From NCBI RefSeq assembly GCF_024138395.1, contig NZ_JAMYDU010000004.1:248001-312000 (forward strand): 64,000 nucleotides of DNA, read 5' to 3'. Below the pieces are notes generated by a model, which searched no databases, was not told where the DNA came from, and was given only the letters and a program-made list of their open reading frames with translations. Origin of the DNA: Pseudomonas mandelii (lineage in GTDB: Bacteria; Pseudomonadota; Gammaproteobacteria; Pseudomonadales; Pseudomonadaceae). This document shows positions 23,332 through 33,867 of the stretch, one piece after another (position 1 is the stretch's first letter; each line of letters starts with the position of its first letter). Position numbers and translations under genes: made by a program.

Positions 23332-24291
23332 ATGCGCGATATCTACCAAGACGTGACAGACAAGATCGTTACCGCGTTAGACCAAGGCGTTGCCCCCTGG
23401 ATCAAACCCTGGTCCTCAAGTGGCTCAGCTTACATCGGCCATCAACCCTACCCCATCAACGCCATTACACAGCGTCCCTATTCGGGGATCAATTTACCGT
23501 TGCTCTGGGCCGAGGCGAGGTTGCAGGGATTCACTCAAGATCGTTGGCTGACCTTCAACCAAGCCAAAAAGGCCGGTGGGCACATCCGTAAGGGTGAGCA
23601 CAGCACGCTGGCGGTGCTCTACAAGCCAATGGAGCGCGAGGAACAGACCGAGTCAGGCCAACCCGTACTTGATGAAAACGGTCAGCCCAAGGTCACTCAC
23701 TTTAGCCTTCTCAGGACACATTTTCTGTTCAACATCGAGCAAACGGAGGGGCTCGAAACGTTCAATGAAACCCTCCTCGAGACGGAACCGAGTGATCCCT
23801 TCCAGGCCAACAGCGCTGCGGAAAATCTGCTGTTAAGTTCGGGGGCACACATCATTCATCGATCGGCCGACGTAGCCTTTTACCACCCAATCAGGGATCT
23901 CATCCAACTGCCGACAAAAGCGCAATTTCACGATGAAGGTGGGTACTACGCCACCGCACTGCACGAGCTGACGCACTGGACCGGGCATCACGCTCGGTTG
24001 CAGCGCGAAGGCGTGACGTCATCCTGTCCGTTCGGCTCGCCAGGTTACGCGTTTGAGGAGTTGATCGCCGAAATGGGCGCGGCGTTTTTATGCGCCTACG
24101 CCGGTATACAGGGAGAGCTGCGGCACGAAGGCTACATCGACTCCTGGCTCGGACTGCTCAAGTCGGACAAACGTGCGATCTTTCGCGCCAGCGGTCACGC
24201 CCGAAGCGCCTCGGAGTATGTGCTCAACCTGGAGCAGCAACTGAAGCAAGCCGTCGTGGATGACGCACGATGCATGAACGATGGCGCTTAA
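23332..24291 (+). CDS. ardC: ArdC-type antirestriction protein, 319 aa
   Basis: The N-terminal ssDNA-binding domain (DUF1738) starts MRDIYQDVTDKIVTALDQGV and includes NAITQRPYSGINLPLL and AKKAGGHIRKGEHSTL. The C-terminal metalloprotease-like domain has ALHELTHWTGH near residue 210 and FEELIAEMGAAF near 240, giving the two histidines and a glutamate for zinc. ArdC proteins protect incoming DNA from restriction during conjugation. GAGGAAAATGCC precedes the ATG. A terminator follows at 24322. Confidence 0.9.
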   Translation: MRDIYQDVTDKIVTALDQGVAPWIKPWSSSGSAYIGHQPYPINAITQRPYSGINLPLLWAEARLQGFTQDRWLTFNQAKKAGGHIRKGEHSTLAVLYKPMEREEQTESGQPVLDENGQPKVTHFSLLRTHFLFNIEQTEGLETFNETLLETEPSDPFQANSAAENLLLSSGAHIIHRSADVAFYHPIRDLIQLPTKAQFHDEGGYYATALHELTHWTGHHARLQREGVTSSCPFGSPGYAFEELIAEMGAAFLCAYAGIQGELRHEGYIDSWLGLLKSDKRAIFRASGHARSASEYVLNLEQQLKQAVVDDARCMNDGA

Positions 24292-24321
24292 TCGTTACCT
24301 CGCCACTGCAATCGCTTCACA

Positions 24322-24349
24322 GGGCCCAACGCGAGTTGAGCCCTTTTTT
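24322..24349 (+). terminator. Rho-independent terminator after ardC
   Basis: GGGCCCAAC (24322-24330) and GTTGAGCCC (24335-24343) form a stem with one mismatch and a GCGA loop, followed by a T run to 24349. It lies 30 bases after the ardC stop. Confidence 0.75.
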
Positions 24350-24421
24350 CTGTGCTCTGAAAAAACCACGCAGTGGGACTCTGACGCAAGAAACAAGAGA
24401 TGAGAACACACCCGCGGTGTG

Positions 24422-24619
24422 TCAATCCGCATCCAGGTTCTGTGCCAGAAAATCCACCAGATCGAGCGGACTCCGGCTGTCGATCACCTTGTAGATCAGA
24501 TCGCGTTTACTGCGCGGTAACTTCTTCACCACACTCTTCGCTGAGGCCCTGACGGCTTCATCGGTCCCATGGATACGTGCTGCGAGCAGCAGCACGAGCG
24601 TGGCGTCAGTGAGGTTCAT
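24422..24619 (-). CDS. Hypothetical ICE protein, 65 aa
   Basis: Starts at 24619 (MNLTDATLVLLLAARIHGTD); a longer upstream reading is rich in rare residues and overlaps the relaxase leader. Small and helical, with KSVVKKLPRSKRDLIYKVID in the centre. It is transcribed away from the relaxase gene, sharing the 220-base divergent region. I recall similar short genes next to MobH relaxases but no function. Confidence 0.6.
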   Translation of the reverse strand: MNLTDATLVLLLAARIHGTDEAVRASAKSVVKKLPRSKRDLIYKVIDSRSPLDLVDFLAQNLDAD

Positions 24620-24840
24620 GGCAAGACCCAAAAAATATGCACCGTAGTGTACCGACTCTTTTCTTTTCCGTACTAGCCCCCAACAAAACGATATCTCTCG
24701 AAATCGATATTCCGGTTGCCGCACAAAGGGACACGAGCCAAAAGGACGGGCAAGGGTTGGAAGGGAATGGGGACTCAAGGGGAAAAGCTCTATCCGAAAA
24801 GGCTAAAGGCCACCGACCCAGCCACTCCCCGGAGGTCACG

Positions 24841-26565
24841 ATGCTCCGTCTGTTTCGTCACAAAAGGCAGAAGCCCTCTCCGCCACCGACCATGAGTGTC
24901 GCCGAAGGCTTCCTGCCCGTTGAGTCGGCCCACAGTTTGTTAGCCGCGGAGCACCGCCGTCAGTTGCTCGATCGCATTTGGCAGTACACCGCCCTCTCCC
25001 ACGCGCAATTCATCCAACTCTATTTACATCCGATCCATCGCTACGCCGAACAGGTCCAGCAACTCCCGGCCAGCGAGACGCACCACCATGCGTATCTTGG
25101 CGGCATGCTCGACCATGGGCTGGAGCTGGTCGCTTGCAGTTTGAAACTGCGCCAATCGTATCTACTGCCCACTGGCGCCGCGCCCGAAGATCAAGCCGCC
25201 CAGACCGATGCCTGGTCGGCGGGTATTGCTTATGGCGCCCTGCTGCATGACATTGGCAAGATCGCCGTGGACCTGCAGGTCGAACGCCAGGATGGCCGTG
25301 TTTGGCATCCTTGGCAGGCCCCCCTGGATCAGCCCTACCGTTTTCGCTACGTTAAAGGTCGCGACTACCACCTGCACGGCGCCGCCGCAGGTTTGCTCTA
25401 CACCCAGATTCTCGACCGACCTATCCTGGACTGGCTCAGTGACTTTCCGTCGCTGTGGGCCAGCTTGCTGTATGTCCTGGCCGGTCAGTACGAACGTGCC
25501 GGCGTGCTCGGTGAGTTGGTGATTCAAGCCGACCGCGTCTCCACCGCACAGAACATCGGCGGCAACCCAAGCAAGGCCCTGCAAGCGCCGATTCATTCGC
25601 TGCAACATCACTTGATCAGTGGATTGCGTCATCTGGTTCAACACGAACTGAAACTCAACCAGCCTGGTGCCGCGGGTTGGCTGACTCAAGACGCATTGTG
25701 GCTGGTCAGTAAGACGGTCACCGACAAGCTGCGAGCCTACCTGCTGTCGCAGTCGGTTGAGGGCATCCCCACGTCCAACATCGCGGTGTTCGACGAACTG
25801 CAGTCGCATGGGCTGGTCGAGTCGACTCCAGAAGGCAAAGCCATCTGGACTGCGCTCGTGGCACAGGGAAACTGGCAGCAGAGCTTTACCTTTCTGCGCC
25901 TTCAACCGGCGTTGATTTGGGGAAACGAAGACCGCCCCAAAACTTACAGCGGAACGGTGAATGTGGCAGTCGATGACCACCCGACTGACGCTCCGGTATC
26001 ACCACCAGCGCCCAAGGCAGGCGGAACAGGATCACATCAAAACCAATCGCTGGAAGATCCACTGGCGATGGAGGATGCCGATCACCTCGGAACGTTACTG
26101 GATATGTTCGAGTTGGAGGAGCCGGAGGTCAGCGACGCATCGTCAGCAAGCACTCTCGAAATCTCAAATCCCTCGTCGTATAACCCTGGCCAGGCATTTC
26201 TGAATTGGGTCAAGGAAGGCATCCTGAGCCACAAGCTGATCATCAATGACAGCAAGGCCAAAATCCATACGGTCAGTGGCAGCGTATTTCTGGTCACGCC
26301 TGGTCTCTTCCAACGCTACGCGCAGGAGTTTCCTAGTATCTCACAGGGTGCGGATCAAGAGATTGAAGAATGGCGCTGGGTGCAGAAGCAATTTGAAAAG
26401 CTGAACATCCACAGGAAGCGAGACAACGGTCTGAATATCTGGGCATGCCAAGTGCAAGGCCCTAGGAAAAAAACCACCTTGAAGGGATATCTGATAGAGG
26501 AACCAAAGTTACTTTTTGAATTGATACCAGCCGATAATCCTTTTCTTAAAATCGAAAAAGGTTAA
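24841..26565 (+). CDS. traI: MobH-family relaxase (TraI-like, TIGR03760), 574 aa
   Basis: The start at 24841 (MLRLFRHKRQKPSPPPTMSV) has GGAGG eight bases upstream. The HD-type relaxase domain shows HHHAYLGGMLDHGLE near residue 83 and ALLHDIGK near residue 133, the conserved metal-binding HD residues of MobH relaxases. A C-terminal domain of about 120 residues starts around NPGQAFLNWVKEGILSHKLI, matching the TraI_2 C-terminal region. It nicks oriT and leads DNA transfer. No integrase gene follows, although one usually does in this element class. Confidence 0.9.
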   Translation: MLRLFRHKRQKPSPPPTMSVAEGFLPVESAHSLLAAEHRRQLLDRIWQYTALSHAQFIQLYLHPIHRYAEQVQQLPASETHHHAYLGGMLDHGLELVACSLKLRQSYLLPTGAAPEDQAAQTDAWSAGIAYGALLHDIGKIAVDLQVERQDGRVWHPWQAPLDQPYRFRYVKGRDYHLHGAAAGLLYTQILDRPILDWLSDFPSLWASLLYVLAGQYERAGVLGELVIQADRVSTAQNIGGNPSKALQAPIHSLQHHLISGLRHLVQHELKLNQPGAAGWLTQDALWLVSKTVTDKLRAYLLSQSVEGIPTSNIAVFDELQSHGLVESTPEGKAIWTALVAQGNWQQSFTFLRLQPALIWGNEDRPKTYSGTVNVAVDDHPTDAPVSPPAPKAGGTGSHQNQSLEDPLAMEDADHLGTLLDMFELEEPEVSDASSASTLEISNPSSYNPGQAFLNWVKEGILSHKLIINDSKAKIHTVSGSVFLVTPGLFQRYAQEFPSISQGADQEIEEWRWVQKQFEKLNIHRKRDNGLNIWACQVQGPRKKTTLKGYLIEEPKLLFELIPADNPFLKIEKG

Positions 26566-27106
26566 ATTTCCATGGCGCCCCATTGGTGCGGATCGAAACG
26601 CAGTTGCTTCAAGTCTCTGTTACCCATCCCTGGGGACGCATCGTCATCAATGATAGATTGGCCACACTCTTCCTAAACCCTTTAACTTTCAAGGCCTTCA
26701 AACGACATCCTTCGCGCTAGTACCATTTTTGTACGATTCGCTAACCCTTCCGTGCGAGATCATAGGTTTGTCCTCGCCTTGCCCAGTGAAGGCCAGCATT
26801 GTTTCTCATCGCTCACGTCTTTACCCATTGATTCGTCGAACGAGAAATGACGGCATCATGCCCATCAGTCCATTACCCTGTTGGACATGCGGTGATGAGC
26901 CGCTTTGACAAAGCCGTCCGCATCCGATTCATAGGTACGTTGAAGCTCCAGCAGTTGCCATTTGTTTATACGGGGCGTCAGCAGACAAAAAACTAAGGTG
27001 CACCCATTCGATGCCACGTTGCTGGATTTGACGTCAACAAAAAACCGAACCGGGTCTACAGCAGCTTCGGCTTTCTACTAACAACAGATGCGCAGTGTCG
27101 AGTCGA
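26566..27106. other. Intergenic region after the relaxase, no confident gene
   Basis: Over 540 bases. One plus-strand stretch (26585-26720) reads VRIETQLLQVSVTHPWGRIV and ends at a stop, but has no start codon; it may be a gene remnant. The rest gives only broken frames. This is where an integrase gene or attachment site would be expected, and neither was recognised. Confidence 0.4.
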
Positions 27107-28411
27107 CTATTGCTTCCGTTGTTCGGCAACCTGACTGGCCGTGACCGTTCCTTGCTTGCCACCGAACTGGGCAATCACGTAGTTGGCCAATTCGGCAACT
27201 TCTTCGTCCGAATGACTCTCGGCGAATCCGGGCATGGACTCATGGTGTTCGTCAATGCTGATACGAGTCCCCATCAGAATGGCCTGGACCACGCTGCGCC
27301 CTTGCGGGTCGTTGCTCGCAGTGCTGCCCCGCAATGACGCGTACTTTGTCTGTCGCCCCTGCCCGTTCCACAGATGACAGCCAGCGCAGTTCTGCGCAAA
27401 CAGGCGCTGACCAAGAGAGTCTTGCCGCGGAGTCGGCGCAACAACAGTGGCCGCCAAGGCAGATTGGGGCTTGAGGTTGACAGCGGTCGCGCTGTCCCCG
27501 GCAATCGCTGGGATGTCACGCAAGTAAGTCAGCATGGCCTGAATGTCCCCCGGAGTCAGGTACTGCAAGCTATGCTCCACGGCTTCGGCCATCGGGCCGG
27601 AGGCACTGCTGCGTCCCGGGGCATGCCCCGTTGCCAGATAGGCCGCCAATTGCTGCTCGCTCCAGTTGCCGATGCCGGTCTCCTTGTGCGGGGTAATATT
27701 GGCAGCGAACCAGCCCTGGACCACCTCGCCTGCCAGATACTGGCTCTGCTTCATGGCAAAAGCCAGGTTGCGCGGTGAATGGCATTCGCCACAATGACCC
27801 AGTGCCGTTGTCAGGTAGGCGCCGCGGTTCCACTGTTCACCTTTGTCTGGGTTGCTGGTAAAGCGCCTGTTTTCGAAGAAGGCCAGGTTCCACAATGCCA
27901 TGCCCCAACGCTGATTGAACGGAAACGACAAGTCGTTGCTCGGGTTCGGCTGTTTGACCGGCGGTAGACTGAAAAGGTACGCCTTGATCGCCAGCGCATC
28001 CTCACGGCTCATGGCGGTATAGGAGGTATAAGGCATCGCCGGGTAAAGGTTACCCTCGGGCCCTACACCCTCACGGACCGCACGCACGAACTGATCGTCG
28101 CTCCAGTTGCCGATTCCCGTTTCCCGGTCGGCAGTGATATTGGTGCCGTAAATCGTGCCAAACGGCAACTTGAAGGTCAGACCTCCCGCATAGGGCTTGC
28201 CGCCCGGAACCGTATGGCAGGCCACGCAATCGGCCGCACGTGCCAGGTACTCACCCCGCGCCAGCTTGGCAGTGATCTCGACCGGAGCACCGGCGATCGG
28301 AGCCGAGGGTTCGGCCCCCACCGGGCGTAGCAGCACATAGAGTACATAGACCGCGACGAGCGCTCCCGACACGAAGAGCAACCACAGCAGTCGTTTCCAG
28401 GTGCTACTCAT
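27107..28411 (-). CDS. Membrane-bound tri-heme cytochrome c subunit of a dehydrogenase, 434 aa
   Basis: Three heme sites are visible: [10 protein letters not shown] near residue 61, CGECHSPRN near 205 and CAGCHLWNG near 345. One N-terminal membrane helix ([20 protein letters not shown]) anchors it on the periplasmic side. It has the layout of the cytochrome subunit of alcohol/aldehyde/gluconate dehydrogenases and nicotinate hydroxylases. Its start overlaps the stop of the 2Fe-2S gene by 4 bases, so it is the electron acceptor of the molybdenum hydroxylase encoded just upstream. Confidence 0.9.
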   Translation of the reverse strand: MSSTWKRLLWLLFVSGALVAVYVLYVLLRPVGAEPSAPIAGAPVEITAKLARGEYLARAADCVACHTVPGGKPYAGGLTFKLPFGTIYGTNITADRETGIGNWSDDQFVRAVREGVGPEGNLYPAMPYTSYTAMSREDALAIKAYLFSLPPVKQPNPSNDLSFPFNQRWGMALWNLAFFENRRFTSNPDKGEQWNRGAYLTTALGHCGECHSPRNLAFAMKQSQYLAGEVVQGWFAANITPHKETGIGNWSEQQLAAYLATGHAPGRSSASGPMAEAVEHSLQYLTPGDIQAMLTYLRDIPAIAGDSATAVNLKPQSALAATVVAPTPRQDSLGQRLFAQNCAGCHLWNGQGRQTKYASLRGSTASNDPQGRSVVQAILMGTRISIDEHHESMPGFAESHSDEEVAELANYVIAQFGGKQGTVTASQVAEQRKQ

Positions 28412-28881
28412 GATGCCTCCTCCTTGCCCAACGTCGTGGATGCCTCATGGATGGCCGCACGGATGCGCACATAGGTCGCGCAACGGCAGACATTGCCGGC
28501 CATCGCCGCATCAATATCTGCATCGCTCGGTGCGACATGCTGCATCAGTAGCGCAGTGGCACTCATGATCTGCCCGGACTGGCAATATCCGCATTGCACC
28601 ACATCCAAGTTTAACCAGGCCTGCTGCACTGCCTGGCCGGCCGGGGTGGCGCCAATGCCCTCGATGGTGGTCACCTTTTTGCCTTGTGCGGCAGCCACGG
28701 GCATGACGCAAGCGCGGACGGGCACGCCGTCCATATGAACGGTACAGGCGCCGCACATGGCCATGCCACAGCCGAACTTGGTACCCGTCAGTCCGGCCTC
28801 GTCGCGCAGATACCACAACAAAGGCATGCTGGGATCGCCGTCGAAAGACAACGGCTGGTCATTCACAGTCAAGTCTATCAT
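28408..28881 (-). CDS. 2Fe-2S subunit of a xanthine-oxidase-family dehydrogenase, 157 aa
   Basis: Carries both iron-sulfur clusters of the family: a plant-ferredoxin type ([15 protein letters not shown], with a further C at RACVMPV) and the all-helical type ([13 protein letters not shown] with [11 protein letters not shown]). It is of IorA/CoxS size. It passes electrons from the molybdenum centre to the cytochrome. It sits between the molybdopterin subunit gene (10-base gap) and the cytochrome gene (overlap), so the three form an operon. Confidence 0.93.
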   Translation of the reverse strand: MIDLTVNDQPLSFDGDPSMPLLWYLRDEAGLTGTKFGCGMAMCGACTVHMDGVPVRACVMPVAAAQGKKVTTIEGIGATPAGQAVQQAWLNLDVVQCGYCQSGQIMSATALLMQHVAPSDADIDAAMAGNVCRCATYVRIRAAIHEASTTLGKEEAS

Positions 28882-28891
28882 CCGTCGTTCC

Positions 28892-31099
28892 TTATAGATT
28901 TGGGTTTGGCCGGTACAGGGGCAGGTTCAGCGAAGTGCGTGGTCGCCCAAGTTGCACAAGGGCATTGCCTACGGCAGGAGCGATGACCGGGACTCCCAGT
29001 TCGCCCACACCGGTGGGGTTCTCGCTGGACGGCACGATTACCACTTCGATCTGCGGCATCTCATCGATGCGCAGCGGGCGGTAGTTGTGGAAATTGGATT
29101 GCTCTACTAGCCCGTCTTGGAGGGTGATGCTGCTGTACAGGGCGATACCCAGTCCGTAACCGATACCGCCCTCAATCTGGGCACGAACCACGTCGGGATT
29201 AACCACCAGGCCACAATCCACCGCACACCAGACTTTGTGTACGCGCGGAATGCCACCTTCGCCCAAGGACACTTCGGCAATTTGCGCCACATAGGTACCA
29301 AAAGCTTTCGCCACACCCACACCACGCGCCCTGCCCTCTACCACACCTGCGCCCTGCCAGTTGGCAGCCTTGGCCACGGCGCGTAGCACGCCGGCCTCAC
29401 GTGGCGCATTGCCCATCAGCGCCAGGCGCCCCTCTACCGGGTCCTGCCCAGTTTCGTTCAGCAGTTGATCAATGAAACTCTCGACAGCATGCCCGGTGTG
29501 GGTGCTGGCCACAGAGCGCAGCGAGCTGGTCGGCACCTTTCCGGGAACGATATGCGCGTCACAACGGAAGTGTTCGAAGCTGTACGGGATCTCGCTGGCC
29601 CCTTCGACCATCATCTGATCAAGGCCGTTGGCCACCACCAGGGCGGCCATGGCACTGTCGACCGCCCAGGAGTGACCGACAACTGTGTCGGTCCAGGCAG
29701 TCACCTTACCGTCACGAATCGCCGCCCGCAGGCGGTGGAGGATCATCGGTCGATACCAACCATTGCGAATATCGTCCTCGCGGGTCCAGACCACCTTGGT
29801 CCCGTGACCGGGGCCGATGGCCTTGGCCGCAGCCGCCATGTCCGCCGCCAGGTCCGGGCCGAGAATTGGGTTGCCTAGATCGATGCGTCGGCCGAAGCTA
29901 CCGCCCGCCAGGATCGTCTCGATCTGCACCTTTTCCGGCGGTAGCTGGAACAGGTCGCACAGCTGCTTGTGGTCGAGGCTCTGGATCTGACAGCCGTAGC
30001 GTGCCTTGACCTCGCTGCCATCCCAGAACAGGTAACCCACCAGGGGCTCCATCGGTGCATGGGCTACATAAGGAAAAATATATTCCGCCTCTATCACCTT
30101 GTCGGCGTTCTTGAACGCTTCATCGGGGGTCCCCCGGTTGGCGGCGATCACCCCACTCTTCTGCGACACCTGACGGAACTCGGCGAATATCTGTTCGGAG
30201 CTGCGCATCTCCGACTGGGCATCGTCCCAGTCGACTTTAAGCTTGTTGCGTCCCTGAAGCGCTGCCCACGTATTCTTGCCGTACACGGCGACACCGGTGT
30301 CGATCTGCTTGACCGCGACGACGCCTGGGATTGCTAAGGCTTCACTGGCATCGAACGCGCGCACCTTACCGCCAAAACGCGGCGATTTACTGATGGTGAC
30401 AGTCAACATGTCCGGTTCGTGAATGTCCTCAGAAAACTGCGCCGTGCCGTTGGTCTTGGCCAGCGAGTCGACACGATGAAGCCCGTTCTGCCGACCGATC
30501 AAGGTGAAGTTGGCCGGATCTTTGAGCACCACAGTAGTCAGATCCGGAGCCGGCACACGAGTCGCCAGAGCGGCGAACTGGCCAAAGCCACCCTCGCGCC
30601 CACTGGCAGCATGGCGGATTCTGCCCTGGCTGACAGTGATTTCCTGTGCCGGCACTCGCCAAAGACTGGCGGCGGCCTGAACCAGCATGACCCGGGCCAT
30701 GGCGCCCATGCGACGCATCTGCTGATAAGCATTGGCCACCGAGCTGGAACCGCCAGTGCCTTGAAAGCCAAACGCCAAGTTCTTGTACACCGCGATATCC
30801 ACCGGCGCAGCCAGCACCCGCATCTGCGCCCAATCGGCGTCCAGCTCTTCGGCCACCAGAGTGGCCATGCCGGTATAGGCCCCCTGGCCCACCTCGGTAT
30901 GTTTGCTCAGTACTGTGACAATGCCGTCTTCGCCAATCTGCACGAAAGCGTTGGGCGCAAAGGCATTGTCGGCCGCAGCCGTCGTGTGACCAACAGCGTT
31001 GGCCCCGGCACCTTTGCCGGGTAGATAGGCACCGATGACCAACACTCCAGCGCTCATGACAAACCGGCGTCGCGAAAGTGAGACCTCAGATATTTTCAT
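28892..31099 (-). CDS. Molybdopterin-binding subunit of an aldehyde/isoquinoline oxidoreductase-like enzyme, 735 aa
   Basis: Begins [20 protein letters not shown], a Tat signal (SRRRFVM), so the enzyme is exported folded. The family's features follow: [20 protein letters not shown], the molybdenum-site region [20 protein letters not shown], and a C-terminal [18 protein letters not shown] with the conserved glutamate of the active site. Length is typical of one-chain IorB-type subunits. Substrate cannot be read from sequence; aromatic aldehydes or N-heterocycles are typical. GGAG lies upstream of the ATG. Confidence 0.9.
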   Translation of the reverse strand: MKISEVSLSRRRFVMSAGVLVIGAYLPGKGAGANAVGHTTAAADNAFAPNAFVQIGEDGIVTVLSKHTEVGQGAYTGMATLVAEELDADWAQMRVLAAPVDIAVYKNLAFGFQGTGGSSSVANAYQQMRRMGAMARVMLVQAAASLWRVPAQEITVSQGRIRHAASGREGGFGQFAALATRVPAPDLTTVVLKDPANFTLIGRQNGLHRVDSLAKTNGTAQFSEDIHEPDMLTVTISKSPRFGGKVRAFDASEALAIPGVVAVKQIDTGVAVYGKNTWAALQGRNKLKVDWDDAQSEMRSSEQIFAEFRQVSQKSGVIAANRGTPDEAFKNADKVIEAEYIFPYVAHAPMEPLVGYLFWDGSEVKARYGCQIQSLDHKQLCDLFQLPPEKVQIETILAGGSFGRRIDLGNPILGPDLAADMAAAAKAIGPGHGTKVVWTREDDIRNGWYRPMILHRLRAAIRDGKVTAWTDTVVGHSWAVDSAMAALVVANGLDQMMVEGASEIPYSFEHFRCDAHIVPGKVPTSSLRSVASTHTGHAVESFIDQLLNETGQDPVEGRLALMGNAPREAGVLRAVAKAANWQGAGVVEGRARGVGVAKAFGTYVAQIAEVSLGEGGIPRVHKVWCAVDCGLVVNPDVVRAQIEGGIGYGLGIALYSSITLQDGLVEQSNFHNYRPLRIDEMPQIEVVIVPSSENPTGVGELGVPVIAPAVGNALVQLGRPRTSLNLPLYRPNPNL

Positions 31100-31375
31100 T
31101 GTTCGTAGCTCCAGTCGATCGCAACGGACTCATACACCAGTCAACACCAAATCCAATATAGTTCGGACGCCCTATCATTGATCGAATAACAAGCACGACA
31201 GCGATATAGACCGAGTCTCGATACTAGAGACGATATTCCAATTGATTAAGTCGCCCCTAGCTTCGTTTCCATCTTTAAGTTTTAAGCTGCTTATCATTCC
31301 CCCATTTTCTGCCTGGGCAGTCATATTGTAAAAAAAGATACTGATTTCGTCCTTAATTCCAGTGGTCGAAAGTAG

Positions 31376-31606
31376 TCATGGGTGGGGGATATGTCTTACC
31401 CGTTGCTCAATAACAGTGCCGCTCGCAAGGACCATAGGCTTTCCCATCGGAGTCGTCCATTGAGCATCCGAAGTGCCAAACCGAACGGAGTGCTCCGTGA
31501 AACGGTTGCCGAAAGCAAAGGCCACACGGACTTCAGTTCCGTGATGTGATCGGGGATGTCTTTGGTCGTGGACCATCAGGTAGTGAGTGATGATGTCCGT
31601 CCCCAT
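31376..31606 (-). CDS. Doubtful ORF, 76 aa
   Basis: From the ATG at 31606 (MGTDIITHYLMVHDQRHPRS) behind GGGAGAAT to a stop at 31376. No family recognised and the composition (many histidines, few leucines) is odd for Pseudomonas. It is listed because it is the only sizeable frame with a ribosome-binding site in the kilobase between the molybdenum hydroxylase and the IS66 debris. It may be a remnant or chance. Confidence 0.2.
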   Translation of the reverse strand: MGTDIITHYLMVHDQRHPRSHHGTEVRVAFAFGNRFTEHSVRFGTSDAQWTTPMGKPMVLASGTVIEQRVRHIPHP

Positions 31607-31624
31607 GTGTGAAGATTCTCCCAC

Positions 31625-32149
31625 TGCTATCCCGTCTAGGCATAGAAGTCGAGGTCATCGAAGTTTATGCTGCGATGCTTTCGTAATACATGATGAGCGG
31701 CTAGATGGACCTTTTTATTCTCGAAAACGCAACATCAAGTGCACATTGAGCTTATTGTAAAGAGAATCAACGCATCGACACCCGACATGACAAATCCGGA
31801 TAAAATTTGGAGCAACCATTTCCCTAACTTGCGCCATGTGGCGTTTACGACATTACCCTTTCGTGCAGATCCTAACGCCAATTTCTGGTTGTGTAGAGGC
31901 AGTCATGCAGAACTAACTAGGATTAGGCAAAATTCTGATCAGATTGGGCAGGGATCAGTCTTTCTCTGATCATACGTCAGTGGAGATCAGGCCGAGAAAC
32001 ATCATGAGGTTCTGGTTGGAGTTCGTCACCCGTAAGCCTTGTTGCTGGTTTTTGCTCCGGGCGCTAGCGGCGATACCAAGGAGAAGCAGATCTATCCAAT
32101 TATATCGTCTCGAACATCCAGAACCCTCTTTCTAGGACAAATGGTGTCG
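31625..32149. other. AT-rich intergenic stretch, no gene seen
   Basis: No convincing coding frame. CTGATCA occurs in two copies near 31937 and 31967, and the base composition is clearly more AT-rich than the surroundings. It may be left-over from insertions. Confidence 0.3.
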
Positions 32150-32646
32150 GTGACTAACAGGTCTGGGTGCACAATATGTGGCTCTGGCTCGATCCAATAG
32201 AGCTCGATCAGTTTCAACTGGCTCCGATGCAATAGGAAGAACAGAACGTGCAGATATCGTGGAGTATGCTTGGGGGCCTGCCCACGCCCAAGGGAACCGT
32301 GGGCATAGCCGTCAGCCTGCAAAATTCGGAAGCGCTTGAGATGAGCGAGCGCAAGGCCGCCAATCCATCGAAGCCACAGCGCATGTCCGTGACGCCGGCG
32401 GCGATCCAGAGACGGGTTCCTGTGGATGGGGCAACCCATCGCAATAGCAATAAATGCTGCAGGACGAGTTGCAGCGTCTGGTGTGTGCCCTAATACGCAG
32501 CTTGGCTTTTCCCAACTCCTCAACGATCTCGCAATGACACTCTTCCCGTTGCTGACGACTTGCGGCGTATGCGTCCGGCCATCACGCCTTGCGGGTTGGG
32601 AAACTACCCCTTCACTTTGAAGTTTTCGGTTTTGCCAGGCTTGCAT
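32150..32646 (-). pseudogene. IS66-family remnant, internally deleted
   Basis: On the minus strand one frame reads TGTRLWIAAGVTDMRCGFDG, the N-terminal signature of IS66 TnpB. Shortly after, another frame reads HLKRFRILQADGYA, which resembles the middle of the IS66 TnpC transposase (ILQADGYAGF). Everything normally between them is gone, so an internal deletion joined tnpB to tnpC. Further degenerate frames to 32646 may be tnpA. It is not mobile by itself. Confidence 0.55.
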
Positions 32647-32668
32647 CCTTGTGCTTCATTTTGGGGAC

Positions 32669-33687
32669 TCAGTTCAGATGCGTTTTGAGCTCTAGTGCTG
32701 CCTGACGCACCGCAGCCCTGACCTCCGGAATCGAGCTCAGCGGATTGAGCAAGCCGAAGTCATGGATCATGCCGTTGTAGCGCACTGAGGTGACCGGCAC
32801 ACCGGCCGCATCCAGGTGGCGGGCATAACCTTCGCCTTCATCACGCAATACGTCGAGTTCGGCGGTCTGCACCAAGGCGGCCGGCAGACCCTTGAGCTGT
32901 TCGGCGCTGGCGTTGAGCGGTGAGGCATGGATCTGTGCGCGCTCGGCCGGGTTGGTGGTGTAGTTGTCCCAGAACCACTGCATCATGCCCTTCGTCAGGA
33001 AGTGACCCTCGGCAAATTGCTGATACGACCCATTGTCGAACCCGGCGTTGGTGACCGGCCACATCAGTAACTGGAAGCGCAGGCCGGGGCTTTCTGTTCC
33101 TTGGCCATCAAGGCCACGACCGCCGCCATGTTGCCGCCCACGCTGTTGCCGGCCACCGCCAGGCGTTTGCCGTCGACGTTGATTTCCTTGCCATGTTCGG
33201 CCACCCAGCGGGTCGCCGCGTAGGCCTGGTTGATCGCCGTCGGGTAATGCGCTTCCGGCGACGGTGTGTAGTCGACGTACACCGCCACTGCACCGGAGCC
33301 CACCACCAGGTCACGAATCAGGCGCTCGTGAGTCGGGAAGCCGCCCAGTACCCAGCCGCCACCGTGAAAGAACATGAACACCGGCAACTCGCCTTTGACC
33401 TTGGCCAGGCGCACCACTTTGAGGTTGAGGGTCTGGCCATCGACCTTGATCGCCTTGTCGCTGAACTCCACACCGGACAGGTCCACTTTCACTGAGGCTT
33501 GTGCGCCAGTCAGCACCGCACGGGCGTCTTTCGGGCTCAGTTGCTCCAGCGGTTTTCCGCCACCGGCCGCCAGGGCTTCAAGAAAGGCTTGGGTGTTGTG
33601 CTCGACGCCTGGACTGCCTGCGGCAATGGCATTGCCTATGGAAATAGCCAGGAGAGAAATGGCCAGAGTTTTCTGGATGATGTCCAT
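32669..33687 (-). pseudogene. Secreted alpha/beta-hydrolase (HSL-type esterase), broken by a one-base frameshift
   Basis: Signal peptide at the start (LAISLLAISIGNAIAAG). The oxyanion motif FFHGGGW lies near residue 108, the nucleophile motif GNSVGGN near 180, and after the break LDVLRDEG and MIHDFG supply Asp and His: a full catalytic set of the hormone-sensitive-lipase family. The first frame ends early (KAPACASSY at 33064) while the other frame continues LRFQLLMWPVTNAGFDNGSY. One extra G in GCCCCGGCCTGCG near 33087 would restore a protein of about 338 residues. Either a real inactivation or a sequencing error. Confidence 0.85.
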
Positions 33688-33730
33688 GGGTAATCCTTTT
33701 TGGTTGTTTGAGTTTGAATATGTGAAGTCG

Positions 33731-33758
33731 GCGCCGGTAAGTTCGGCCGGCGCTTTTT
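33731..33758 (+). terminator. Inverted repeat with T run
   Basis: GCGCCGG (33731-33737) and CCGGCGC (33747-33753) form a strong stem followed by TTTTT on the plus strand. There is no plus-strand gene upstream. It lies between the esterase start and the end of the MBL gene and may simply insulate the two. Confidence 0.45.
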
Positions 33759-33867
33759 ATTTATTTTCGGAAGGCAAAATACGAACAGCCGAAGGCACCT
33801 CAAAAACCGGCGTGATCGCTGTCCGGCGCACTTTCTTGTGTTGAGTCAGGCGCGGGTGCAGCGGGCA

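Noticed and set aside
25162..25980. 272-residue minus-strand frame in the relaxase gene
   Set aside because: Antisense shadow; the relaxase HD motifs are on the plus strand.
31739..32135. Small plus-strand frames in the AT-rich gap
   Set aside because: No ribosome-binding sites, odd composition and no conserved motifs.
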